A DNA stretch of 64,000 nucleotides from Methylobacterium dankookense (GTDB taxonomy: Bacteria; Pseudomonadota; Alphaproteobacteria; Rhizobiales; Beijerinckiaceae). The notes beneath the pieces are model-generated. The model worked only from the letters and a program-made list of their open reading frames with translations, searched no databases and had not been told where the DNA came from. Positions within the stretch are counted from its first letter, which is position 1, and each line of letters opens with the position of its first letter. Below, in pieces: positions 16,544 through 23,078 of this stretch. Location of the stretch: positions 1 through 64,000 of the forward strand of contig NZ_CABFVH010000031.1 in NCBI RefSeq assembly GCF_902141855.1. Direction: 5' to 3'. Position numbers and translations under genes: made by a program.

Positions 16544-16873
16544 GGGCTGCTCTCCCCTCTGCACGCCCTACGAGAATGGTCTCGGTGCGATCCTGCACCA
16601 TGAGCCGACCGCTTGCCATGGTTCGCCGCACCATTGGATCGCCGCGGGCTGGCAACATGCGGGTGCGACCGCCGCGCGAGCTGGCCGTCTCGGCCAAGCT
16701 GCTACGATGGCCACTGGCTGGCGCCAAGTTCTCTGGCTGCTCTGGGCAGCCGAGGGCTGCCAAGCCTGTCTGTGGCGCTCTGTGCGCGTTCTACGGGCCT
16801 TCCATGCCATGGCGGGGGAGGCGTAGCGCCTCAGGCTGCCGACAGCCATGTGGTGCACGAGAAGGAGCACTCC
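16544..16873. other. Divergent intergenic region, small ORF/DsbA-like gene
   Basis: 330 bases between two genes transcribed away from each other. Several open frames cross it on both strands but none has recognisable content. It should contain both promoters. No clear palindrome was noticed. Confidence 0.3.
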
Positions 16874-17506
16874 ATGCCGCTGACCATCTCCGTGTTCTCT
16901 GACGTGATCTGCCCCTGGTGCTACCTCGGCAAACGCCGCCTTGAGCACGCCCTTGATCAGCTCGGACTGCACGAGATCACCAAGGTCGAGTGGCTCCCCT
17001 TCGAGCTCAACCCCGACATGCCGGCCGAGGGCATCAAGCGCTCCGTCTACCGCGCACGAAAGTTCGGGGCGGAGCGCAGCGCTGAACTCGACGCGCAGAT
17101 GACTGAGCTGGGGCGTGAGGTCGGGATCAGCTTCGCCTTCGACCGCATGCGGCGCACGCCCAACACGCGAAAGGCTCACGTGCTGATCGCGGCCGCCCGC
17201 CAGCAGGGCGGGGGAGGAGCACTCATGGAGGCGCTGTTCCGGGCCTACTTCGAGGAAGGCCGCGACATTGGCGATGAGGCGGTCCTCTTGGACGTTGCCG
17301 ATGGAGCGGGTCTCGACCGGCAGGCGGCATTGGCAGCCCTGAATAGCGATGAGTTGCGCGCACTCATCATGAGCGTCGAGGCCCAGGCAGCCGAGATGCA
17401 GATCAGCGGCGTGCCCTTCTTCATCGTCGACCAGCAGTGGGCTGTCTCGGGAGCTCAGTCAGCTGAGCAGTGGGTCAAAGCTCTACGGCCGGCGGCCCTC
17501 GCGTAA
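16874..17506 (+). CDS. DsbA-family oxidoreductase (FrnE-like)
   Basis: A 210-residue thioredoxin-fold protein without a signal peptide, so a cytosolic member of the FrnE/2-hydroxychromene isomerase branch of the DsbA family. The redox motif Cys13-Pro-Trp-Cys16 (DVICPWCYLGKRR) lies at the end of the first strand. A helical insert domain follows, and the cis-Pro loop is in ISGVPFFIVD. The C-terminus keeps the usual VSGAQSAEQW block. AAGGAG seven bases before ATG 16874 supports the start. FrnE-like proteins act as disulfide oxidoreductases or isomerases in stress protection; the substrate is unknown. It is the last protein gene before the tRNA. Confidence 0.9.
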   Translation: MPLTISVFSDVICPWCYLGKRRLEHALDQLGLHEITKVEWLPFELNPDMPAEGIKRSVYRARKFGAERSAELDAQMTELGREVGISFAFDRMRRTPNTRKAHVLIAAARQQGGGGALMEALFRAYFEEGRDIGDEAVLLDVADGAGLDRQAALAALNSDELRALIMSVEAQAAEMQISGVPFFIVDQQWAVSGAQSAEQWVKALRPAALA

Positions 17507-17590
17507 AAGCACACTTCAACCACGCCGCGCGCCGTCCGCATCCGGGGCGCAGCAGCGGTGCACCCGCAACCTCCCGCCGGCACCGCGCGC

Positions 17591-17638
17591 AACCCGGCAC
17601 GATTCGACCGTGTGACCTTTGCCTGCGGAGGGCTGCGC
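17591..17638 (-). repeat. Inverted, decayed copy of the tRNA-Arg 3' half
   Basis: On the - strand these 48 bases match tRNA-Arg(CCG) positions 17741-17788 at 42 of 48 positions by hand alignment. The match covers the anticodon arm, variable loop, T arm and most of the 3' acceptor strand. The 5' half is absent, so it cannot be a functional tRNA. Its 3' end points left, toward the accessory region. It looks like an attachment-site scar left by integration, or a piece of a former second tRNA gene. Confidence 0.75.
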
Positions 17639-17716
17639 GAGGATCCCTTCGAGCCCAATCTCTTCCGCATGCCCGTTGCGCGGTCGATGCCGTTCGGCTA
17701 ATCACAGGGCGGCTCA

Positions 17717-17793
17717 GCACCCGTAGCTCAGCTGGATAGAGCGTTGCCCTCCGAAGGCAAAGGTCACACGTTCGAATCGTGTCGGGTGCGCCA
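17717..17793 (+). tRNA. tRNA-Arg (anticodon CCG)
   Basis: A full cloverleaf can be drawn: acceptor GCACCCG/CGGGTGC (7 bp), D arm with GCTCAGCTGGATAGAGC, anticodon stem TTGCC/GGCAA with loop CTCCGAA and anticodon CCG at 17751-17753, and T arm ACACG-TTCGAAT-CGTGT. The discriminator is G and CCA is encoded at 17791-17793. It decodes CGG arginine codons. This tRNA is a frequent integration target for genomic islands, and a decayed inverted copy of its 3' half lies 78 bases upstream. Confidence 0.96.
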
Positions 17794-17971
17794 ATTTTCT
17801 CAATGATTTAGCTCTATCCTGGCCTCGTTCGGAATGGGTCTGCGGAAGCAGCAGGCAGGCCCGCGACGAATCGTGCGGTCTGATGACGCATGCCGGCTGA
17901 CCGCCAAGGATGGACACCTCGGCAGGACCGGCTGAGCGCCGAACGCACCCTTTCAGAGGAAAAGCCGCACG

Positions 17972-18214
17972 ATGCCGATCAAGGCGCTCAACGACCGCAA
18001 GAAGCTTTCCAGCGAGTTCAACGAGGCCAACGACGCCTTCATCGACGCGGTGCTCGGCGCGCTGCAGGCCGGCGAGATCCCGCTCGATCTGGCCCGCGCC
18101 TATCTCGCGCACCCGGTCGCCATGATGCATGCGGACGGGGCTCAGGCGGTGGCCAACTATTTCGAGCGAATCCTGTCGCAGCAGCCCAGGATCGACTGGA
18201 CGCCGGGCGCCTGA
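17972..18214 (+). CDS. Small hypothetical protein
   Basis: An 80-residue soluble helical protein (KKLSSEFNEANDAFIDAVLG, then a hydrophobic stretch ending HPVAMMHADGAQAVANYF). No family is recognised. Its stop at 18212-18214 lies two bases before the GTG of the next gene, so the two are probably translated together. Located just after the tRNA, it may be the first core gene on that side. Confidence 0.6.
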   Translation: MPIKALNDRKKLSSEFNEANDAFIDAVLGALQAGEIPLDLARAYLAHPVAMMHADGAQAVANYFERILSQQPRIDWTPGA

Positions 18215-18216
18215 TC

Positions 18217-18549
18217 GTGACGCCGGCCCTGGCCTCCGAGATGCTGGCGGATCGCCTCAACGGGATCGAGGCGGCGCTCGTGCAGGCCCGGCTCGGTCAG
18301 CCATCGGCGGTGCAGGCGCTGCGGGATCACCTGCTCGACATCCTGACGCTGGTCGAGCGCGATCCCGGCCTGGATGCCGCGGCCGACGACCTGCATCGGG
18401 CAGCGCTCGCGATAGCCGAGACCGGACAGGCGGATTCAGGCACGCGCGCGCGGCATGAACGTCTTCTCGGCGATGCCCGCGGCCGGCTGCTGCAGCGGCT
18501 CGAGGCGGCGGGCTTCGAGCTTGTACATTCCAGCGAGCCGAAGCGCTGA
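18217..18549 (+). CDS. Hypothetical helical protein, coupled to the preceding gene
   Basis: A 110-residue protein starting at GTG 18217. It is alpha-helical and rich in Ala, Leu, Arg and Asp, with no membrane segment or recognised domain (EMLADRLNGIEAALVQARLG, GRLLQRLEAAGFELV). The two-base gap from the preceding gene implies an operon and translational coupling, so the two small proteins may work as a pair. The longer open frame upstream is out of frame with the first gene and is rejected. Confidence 0.55.
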   Translation: MTPALASEMLADRLNGIEAALVQARLGQPSAVQALRDHLLDILTLVERDPGLDAAADDLHRAALAIAETGQADSGTRARHERLLGDARGRLLQRLEAAGFELVHSSEPKR

Positions 18550-18963
18550 TCCCGGCCGCGAGACCGACCCACGATCTCTGACGTGAGCGGGGGTTGAGGT
18601 CTCATCGTCAGGGTGAGAGTGCCATGCCTGATACCGCGTCCGGTTGATCGGACCGGACGCGGTCTCGGTCAAGCCCGCGCGGCGCCTGAGCGAGGGCGAC
18701 ATCCGCCATCCCGGGGGGATCACCCGGATGTCGTATGAGACATGCAAGGTCAGCCTCGTCTCTTCCAGAGGCACTGGCCTGGAAGAAAATTCACCTCTCA
18801 CATTCATCATTACTGTTCTTAATAGTCTTATTTCTTGCGCCAAACGTCTGACGATTCAGATCCGCACAGAACGATCAAGATATCTCTGATAGATCGAATT
18901 TTCCGAAATTTATTTATTCCTTCCATGCGTTACATTTCAAAACAACGACGGCGCGAAGACCGT
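18550..18963. other. Intergenic region with hairpins and AT-rich DNA
   Basis: The left half holds a perfect 12-bp stem-loop (18633-18663). Near 18761-18786 lies an 8-bp inverted repeat (TCTTCCAG/CTGGAAGA) followed by AAAATT, a possible terminator. From about 18785 to 18945 the DNA is unusually A/T rich. No gene is called. Confidence 0.4.
18633..18663. repeat. Palindromic hairpin element
   Basis: ACCGCGTCCGGT and its exact complement ACCGGACGCGGT are separated by TGATCGG. Half of it (GACCGGACGCGGTCTC) recurs at 19880-19895, so it belongs to a dispersed repeat family. It lies downstream of the small-gene pair and could serve as their terminator. Confidence 0.65.
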
Positions 18964-19566
18964 TCACGGCCACGCCTTCTGCAGATTGGAAACGGTTTTC
19001 GCGATGATCGTGCACGGCGGCATGGGCTTGCCGAGACCGCCCCAAGGCTGGATCTTGTCGGCACCTGCGCTGTTTCCTTGCACGAATTCACCGGGATAGC
19101 AGAACACATCCTCCAGCGTGTGCTCATCGTTGCTCAGTCCGGCGGCGTGAATGAACTCATGCACCAGGATGAAGCGGCGCGCGTCGGGGCCAACCTCACG
19201 TGACTTCTTGTTCGCATCGTCGATCCGCGGCGTGGCCGGAACGAATATGAAGGAACGATCGATCAAGCCCGTATCCTGCTCCGTCACGGGAACCGTAAGC
19301 CCGTGCAGCCCGTCCCCGGAAAAGGCCTTGGAATATGAGGCGCCGCGATAGCTGAAAGATGCCTGTTTTGCCACGGCGTCGACGATGATCTGAGCGCTGC
19401 CTTCTTCCTTGGCTTCGGTCAGCGACACCTTCACACCATTGTTCGACATCAGATCGTTGAAGATCTTGATGGCGTCGCGGAGCACGGTGGTCCAGGCTCC
19501 GCCGGCGAAGCCGCCCTTTGCAAACACAGAGAGTGGGCTGGGATGGTTCCAAGATTTGACGGTCAT
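18964..19566 (-). CDS. Putative zinc metalloprotease (HExxH)
   Basis: A 200-residue protein starting at ATG 19566 after a GGAGG site. It contains RFILVHEFIHAAGLSNDEHT: His136-Glu137-x-x-His140 with Gly143 and a later His149, giving an extended HExxHxxG zincin motif that recalls metzincins, although the third histidine is further away than in classic members. No signal peptide is visible. The N-terminal half includes IIVDAVAKQASFSYRGASYSK and the C-terminal part has two cysteines. It is a single gene between repeat-bearing spacers. Proteolytic activity and substrate are inferred only. Confidence 0.65.
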   Translation of the reverse strand: MTVKSWNHPSPLSVFAKGGFAGGAWTTVLRDAIKIFNDLMSNNGVKVSLTEAKEEGSAQIIVDAVAKQASFSYRGASYSKAFSGDGLHGLTVPVTEQDTGLIDRSFIFVPATPRIDDANKKSREVGPDARRFILVHEFIHAAGLSNDEHTLEDVFCYPGEFVQGNSAGADKIQPWGGLGKPMPPCTIIAKTVSNLQKAWP

Positions 19567-20023
19567 GATGCCCTCCACTCGGAACATGGAAGCAAGGCAA
19601 TCATCCTTGCCCGCTATTCCGCTCAGGGCAAGCACAAGATCATGCGACCGCCGACATAAGCTTGGCAGCCTGCGGCAAACTCAGCATCCTGGCTGATCTC
19701 GGACGCCTTGCCAAGGCCTCGGGTCGCGGCGGTCGCCACGCCATCAAGCACAGCCGCACGCGAATCCAGGCTGAAGGGTCTCGGAATGCGGCGACGCGCT
19801 CGGGCCAGGCCGCGGTCCCCATCCGGCTGAGATGACGACCAGTCGGCCGACCGGCATCCTCCGCCGCCGATTCCGGTCCGACCGGACGCGGTCTCAGACG
19901 GGCAGCGCTTCGTCAGGCTGCCGACGAGGAGACCGGGCCCAGGCCGCGCAGAGGCCCTGCACTTTACGACAGGGTCAGCGTAGCCGTACCATCACGCGCT
20001 CGTGAACCACGAAAGGAGGGACC
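19567..20023. other. Intergenic region, metalloprotease/Gly-Tyr protein
   Basis: 457 bases separating two divergent genes, with no convincing coding sequence. At 19880-19895 it contains a half copy of the palindromic element seen at 18633-18663. Promoters for both neighbours should lie here. Confidence 0.3.
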
Positions 20024-20317
20024 ATGAAGACGCTCGCCCTTACGGCTCTCGCAGCCGCTGTCGCAGGCACCGTCCTCATCGCACCGGCGGCCGAGGCACG
20101 TCCCGGCTACCGCGGCGGCCATGGCTATCACGGCGGCTATGGATACCGCGGCGGCTATCGTCACTACGGCTACCGGCGCGGTCCGGGAGTGGGTGGCGCC
20201 CTGGCCGCGGGCGCCGCGCTCGGCATCATCGGGGGCGCCATCGCGGCGTCACAGGCGCCGCGCTACTACGCCCCGGCCCCGGCCTACGGCTATTACGATC
20301 CCTATTACGGCTACTGA
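20024..20317 (+). CDS. Small secreted Gly/Tyr-rich protein
   Basis: A 97-residue protein with a clear signal peptide (MKTLALTALAAAVAGTVLIA, cleavage likely after AEA). It is followed by a repeat-like Gly/Tyr/His/Arg-rich segment (GYRGGHGYHGGYGYRGGYRH), a short hydrophobic Gly/Ala stretch (ALAAGAALGIIGGAIAAS) and a Tyr/Pro-rich tail. Many Hyphomicrobiales have such small periplasmic or surface proteins of unknown role. AAAGGAGG precedes the ATG, suggesting strong expression, and a Rho-independent terminator follows. Confidence 0.8.
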   Translation: MKTLALTALAAAVAGTVLIAPAAEARPGYRGGHGYHGGYGYRGGYRHYGYRRGPGVGGALAAGAALGIIGGAIAASQAPRYYAPAPAYGYYDPYYGY

Positions 20318-20344
20318 GATCGGCGATCTCACGATGCCACCCAT

Positions 20345-20375
20345 CGGGGCACCCAACGGTGCCCCGTTTTTCTTG
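20345..20375 (+). terminator. Rho-independent terminator
   Basis: A 9-bp stem CGGGGCACC/GGTGCCCCG (20345-20353 and 20358-20366) with loop CAAC is followed directly by TTTTT. It lies 28 bases after the stop of the Gly/Tyr-rich gene and just before the next gene, so it should separate the two transcripts. Confidence 0.9.
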
Positions 20376-20399
20376 GTTTTCGGCTCTCCACGGAAGCAC

Positions 20400-20921
20400 A
20401 TGACCGTCCGCGCGACTTCGACCTGCCGCTGGGCGGCTGCCCTCTCGGCCCTGATGACCGTCCTCGCGGTCCCGGCCGGCGCGCAGACGGATGCCGGCCC
20501 CTACGGCTTCTCGGTCCAGGTGTCCCTCTCGCCCAAGGCGCTCAAGAAGCTGACGGACATCTCCGAGAGCGTGACCGTGCGATCCTTCTACTACGGCACG
20601 ATGGAACGGAAGCCGACGCGCGCCGACATCAAGCGCGCGCGGGCCGAAGGGCGCGAGCCCGATCAGATCGAGATCACGGGAGACACCGCGACCCTTCCTG
20701 CCGCCGGCGGCACCGCCGCGATGGCCGGGCGCGGCGTCCCCGGTGCGGATGTGGCCGCGATCGGGAAGAATCCGGTCAAGGTGAACATCAACGTCTTCTC
20801 CGCCCGGAAGGCCGCGCCGGACAACCTGCTCGATTGCGACCTCTTCGACGATGCGGTCGCCGTCGCGCGGGCCAAGCCGATCGCCATCACGTGCCGGTTG
20901 ATCGGCGAGGCGCCGGAGTAA
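20400..20921 (+). CDS. Hypothetical secreted protein
   Basis: A 173-residue protein with a signal peptide (WAAALSALMTVLAVPAGAQT, cleavage likely after GAQ). The mature part has an alternating pattern around FSVQVSLSPKALKKL, a basic helix (RADIKRARAEGREP) and two cysteines near the C-terminus (LLDCDLFDD, AITCRLI) that could form a disulfide. No family is recognised. It probably lies in the periplasm. It follows a terminator, so it should have its own promoter. ATG 20400 is chosen because it begins the signal peptide. Confidence 0.65.
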   Translation: MTVRATSTCRWAAALSALMTVLAVPAGAQTDAGPYGFSVQVSLSPKALKKLTDISESVTVRSFYYGTMERKPTRADIKRARAEGREPDQIEITGDTATLPAAGGTAAMAGRGVPGADVAAIGKNPVKVNINVFSARKAAPDNLLDCDLFDDAVAVARAKPIAITCRLIGEAPE

Positions 20922-21071
20922 CCGCCGCGCCGCGCCGGCGAATGGCGGATGGTGCGGCGCGTGCCGTGCCGGCAACCGCGATCCGCCATGCTTCTCACCC
21001 TCGCCCCCGGTCCGCACTTCCCCCTTCGCGTGAGGGCGTTAGAATCCGGTGCCCAGGGACGCGGCGGAGCG

Positions 21072-21641
21072 GCGATGGCGCTTGAGGAGAAGCTCGCCGG
21101 CGCGATGCGGGCGGCGCAGGGCGGCGATGCCGCGGCCTACCGCGCGCTGCTGCGCGACTGCCTGCCGGTGATCGCCGCGAGCCTGCGCGCGCAGGGCCTG
21201 CGCGGCGAGGCGGTGGACGATGCGGTCCAAGACACCCTGATCACCCTGCACCGGGCCCGGGCGAGCTACGATCCGGCCCGGCCGTTCCTGCCCTGGCTGC
21301 GCGCCATCGCGCAGCGCCGGGCGATCGACGCGCTCCGCCGGACCGGCCGGCGGCCGCGCGAGGTGCACGACCCCGTCGCCTACGAGGCCGAGATCGACGA
21401 CCTTCCGCCGCCCGGGCAGGCCATCGAGGCGCGGGAGCGCGCGGCGGAGCTCGCTCGCGCCGTCGCCGCCCTGCCCGCCGGCCAGCGCCAGGCGGTGGAG
21501 GAGCTCGCCCTGCGCGAGCGCTCCCTCGACGAGGTCTCGGCCGCGACCGGGCGCAGCAAGGTCGCCCTGAAGGTGAACCTGCACCGGGCCATCAAGGCCC
21601 TGCGGGCGAGCCTCGCGGGCGGCTCCGACAGGGGGGCGTGA
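21072..21641 (+). CDS. ECF RNA polymerase sigma factor (NrsF-associated type)
   Basis: A 189-residue extracytoplasmic-function sigma factor. Region 2 (about residues 10-90) includes AVDDAVQDTLITLHR and FLPWLRAIAQRRAIDALRR. Region 4 (about 125-182) includes LPAGQRQAVEELALRERSLD and a helix-turn-helix ending VNLHRAIKALR. Its stop is three bases before the ATG of a DUF1109/NrsF membrane protein, the usual arrangement in which the membrane protein sequesters the sigma factor until a signal (metal or redox stress in Caulobacter SigF) releases it. The ATG at 21072 lies shortly after GGCGGAG. Confidence 0.92.
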   Translation, partial: AMALEEKLAGAMRAAQGGDAAAYRALLRDCLPVIAASLRAQGLRGEAVDDAVQDTLITLHRARASYDPARPFLPWLRAIAQRRAIDALRRTGRRPREVHDPVAYEAEIDDLPPPGQAIEARERAAELARAVAALPAGQRQAVEELALRERSLDEVSAATGRSKVALKVNLHRAIKALRASLAGGSDRGA

Positions 21642-21644
21642 GCG

Positions 21645-22298
21645 ATGGCCGTCCACCGCACCCGCCCCGTCGACGACCTCGTCGGCGACCTCGTCCGGGA
21701 CCTGCGCCCGGTCCGCCCCCTGCCGCCGCCCGGCCTGCGGGCGCTCGCCTGGCTCGGCGCCGCTTGCCTGATCGGCTTCGCCCTCGCGGCGCTCGCCGAG
21801 ATTCCGGACCTGCGCGAGCGCCTCGCCACGCCGGACCTGCGGATGGCGGCGGCCGGCGCCCTGCTCACCGCGGTCACGGCGGCCTATGCCGCCTTCGCCA
21901 CCAGCGTGCCGGGGCGGCCCGCCGCCTGGGCGCTGCTGCCCCTGCCCGCCGCCGCCCTCTGGATCGGCGCGAGCGGCCTCGGCTGCCTGAAGGCCTATCT
22001 CGCGCCGGTCGCCGAGGCCCACGCGCAGACGGGCCTCGGCTGCTTCGGCTTCCTGACCGCCGTGTCGCTGCCGCTCTCCGCGCTGCTGGTGCTGATGCTG
22101 CGCCGGGCCTGCCCGCTGCGGCCGAACCTCACCGCGGCGCTCGGCGGCCTCGCGACGGCGGCCGCGGCCGCGACGCTGCTCGTGCCCTTCCATCCGGAGG
22201 AGGCGACGGCCACCGACATCGCGATCCACGGGGCGACGGTGATCGCGGTGATCGCCCTCAACGGGCTCGCGGGCGGGCGGCTGCTCGCCCGGGGCTGA
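21645..22298 (+). CDS. nrsF: NrsF-family (DUF1109) anti-sigma factor
   Basis: A 217-residue inner-membrane protein with about six helices after a short charged N-terminal segment. That segment (VDDLVGDLVRDLRPVRPLPP) is the conserved sigma-binding region of the family. Two conserved cysteines sit in GLGCLKAY and GLGCFGFL, as expected for members that sense through thiols. It lies three bases after the sigma gene and is certainly co-transcribed. The signal sensed is unknown; in relatives it is heavy-metal or oxidative stress. Confidence 0.88.
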   Translation: MAVHRTRPVDDLVGDLVRDLRPVRPLPPPGLRALAWLGAACLIGFALAALAEIPDLRERLATPDLRMAAAGALLTAVTAAYAAFATSVPGRPAAWALLPLPAAALWIGASGLGCLKAYLAPVAEAHAQTGLGCFGFLTAVSLPLSALLVLMLRRACPLRPNLTAALGGLATAAAAATLLVPFHPEEATATDIAIHGATVIAVIALNGLAGGRLLARG

Positions 22299-22302
22299 TC
22301 CC

Positions 22303-22818
22303 TCAGCACTCCTCGTCCTCGGGCATCAGCCCCGGCCAGTCGACGATGCGCTCGGGATACTCCTCGTCCGCGAACTCCTCCTCGTTCCCGGAGAGGCGGC
22401 CCCGCACCGAGATGCCGGCCTCGTGCACGCTGGCGGCGCGGCCCGAGACCAGGGGGTGCCAGGCGAAGAGCGGCTCGCCGTCGCGGACCAGGCGGTAGGC
22501 GCAGGTCGGGGGCAGCCAGGGAATGGTCCGCACCGCCTCCGGGGTCAGCCGCACGCAATCGGGCACCCGCTTCTGGCGCCGGGCGTAGTCGCGGCAGCGG
22601 CAGCCGATCCCGTCGAGCAGCGTGCAGCCGATATCGGTGTGGTGGACCTCGCCGGTATCCTCGTCCTCCAGCTTGATCAGGCAGCAGCGCCCGCAGCCGT
22701 CGCACAGGCTCTCCCATTCCTCCGGCGTCATCGCGTCGAGGGACTTGGTGCGCCAGAACGGCTCGGACGGAACGGCGGCGACCGCGCCGGGGCGGCGCGG
22801 GGCCTTCGGGCTTCCCAT
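22303..22818 (-). CDS. YcgN/UPF0260 cysteine-cluster protein
   Basis: A 171-residue protein of the YcgN (UPF0260) family, with the Cys-cluster pattern SLCDGCGRCCLIKLED and more cysteines in DIGCTLLDGIGCRCRDY and RVPDCVRL, probably binding a metal or Fe-S cluster. The later blocks LPPTCAYRL and PLVSGRAASVHEAGISVRG are also family-typical. ATG 22818 is preferred over upstream in-frame codons because AGAGG precedes it. It is convergent with the NrsF gene, four bases away, and divergent from PBP1A. The function of the family is unknown. Confidence 0.9.
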   Translation of the reverse strand: MGSPKAPRRPGAVAAVPSEPFWRTKSLDAMTPEEWESLCDGCGRCCLIKLEDEDTGEVHHTDIGCTLLDGIGCRCRDYARRQKRVPDCVRLTPEAVRTIPWLPPTCAYRLVRDGEPLFAWHPLVSGRAASVHEAGISVRGRLSGNEEEFADEEYPERIVDWPGLMPEDEEC

Positions 22819-23078
22819 CGGGAATGCCTCTCGGATCGGGGAGCGGGATGCCCTCCTCTGCCGCAAGGCGGGGGCGGGAGCAAGCGGAGCGGGCCCCGCC
22901 ACCGCTGCGCCCCATTCGCGCGGCAAGGTTAACGCTGCGTTCTGCGGCGGCCCCGCACCCGGAACCCCGCCTCGCGCGTTCCGTCTCCGGGACCCGTCCG
23001 CACGATCCGGTCGACGCCCGGCCTCGCGGACGGGCGCGGGGCTTGGTAAGAAGGGTCGGCTCCCGTCGCTGCCGCGTG

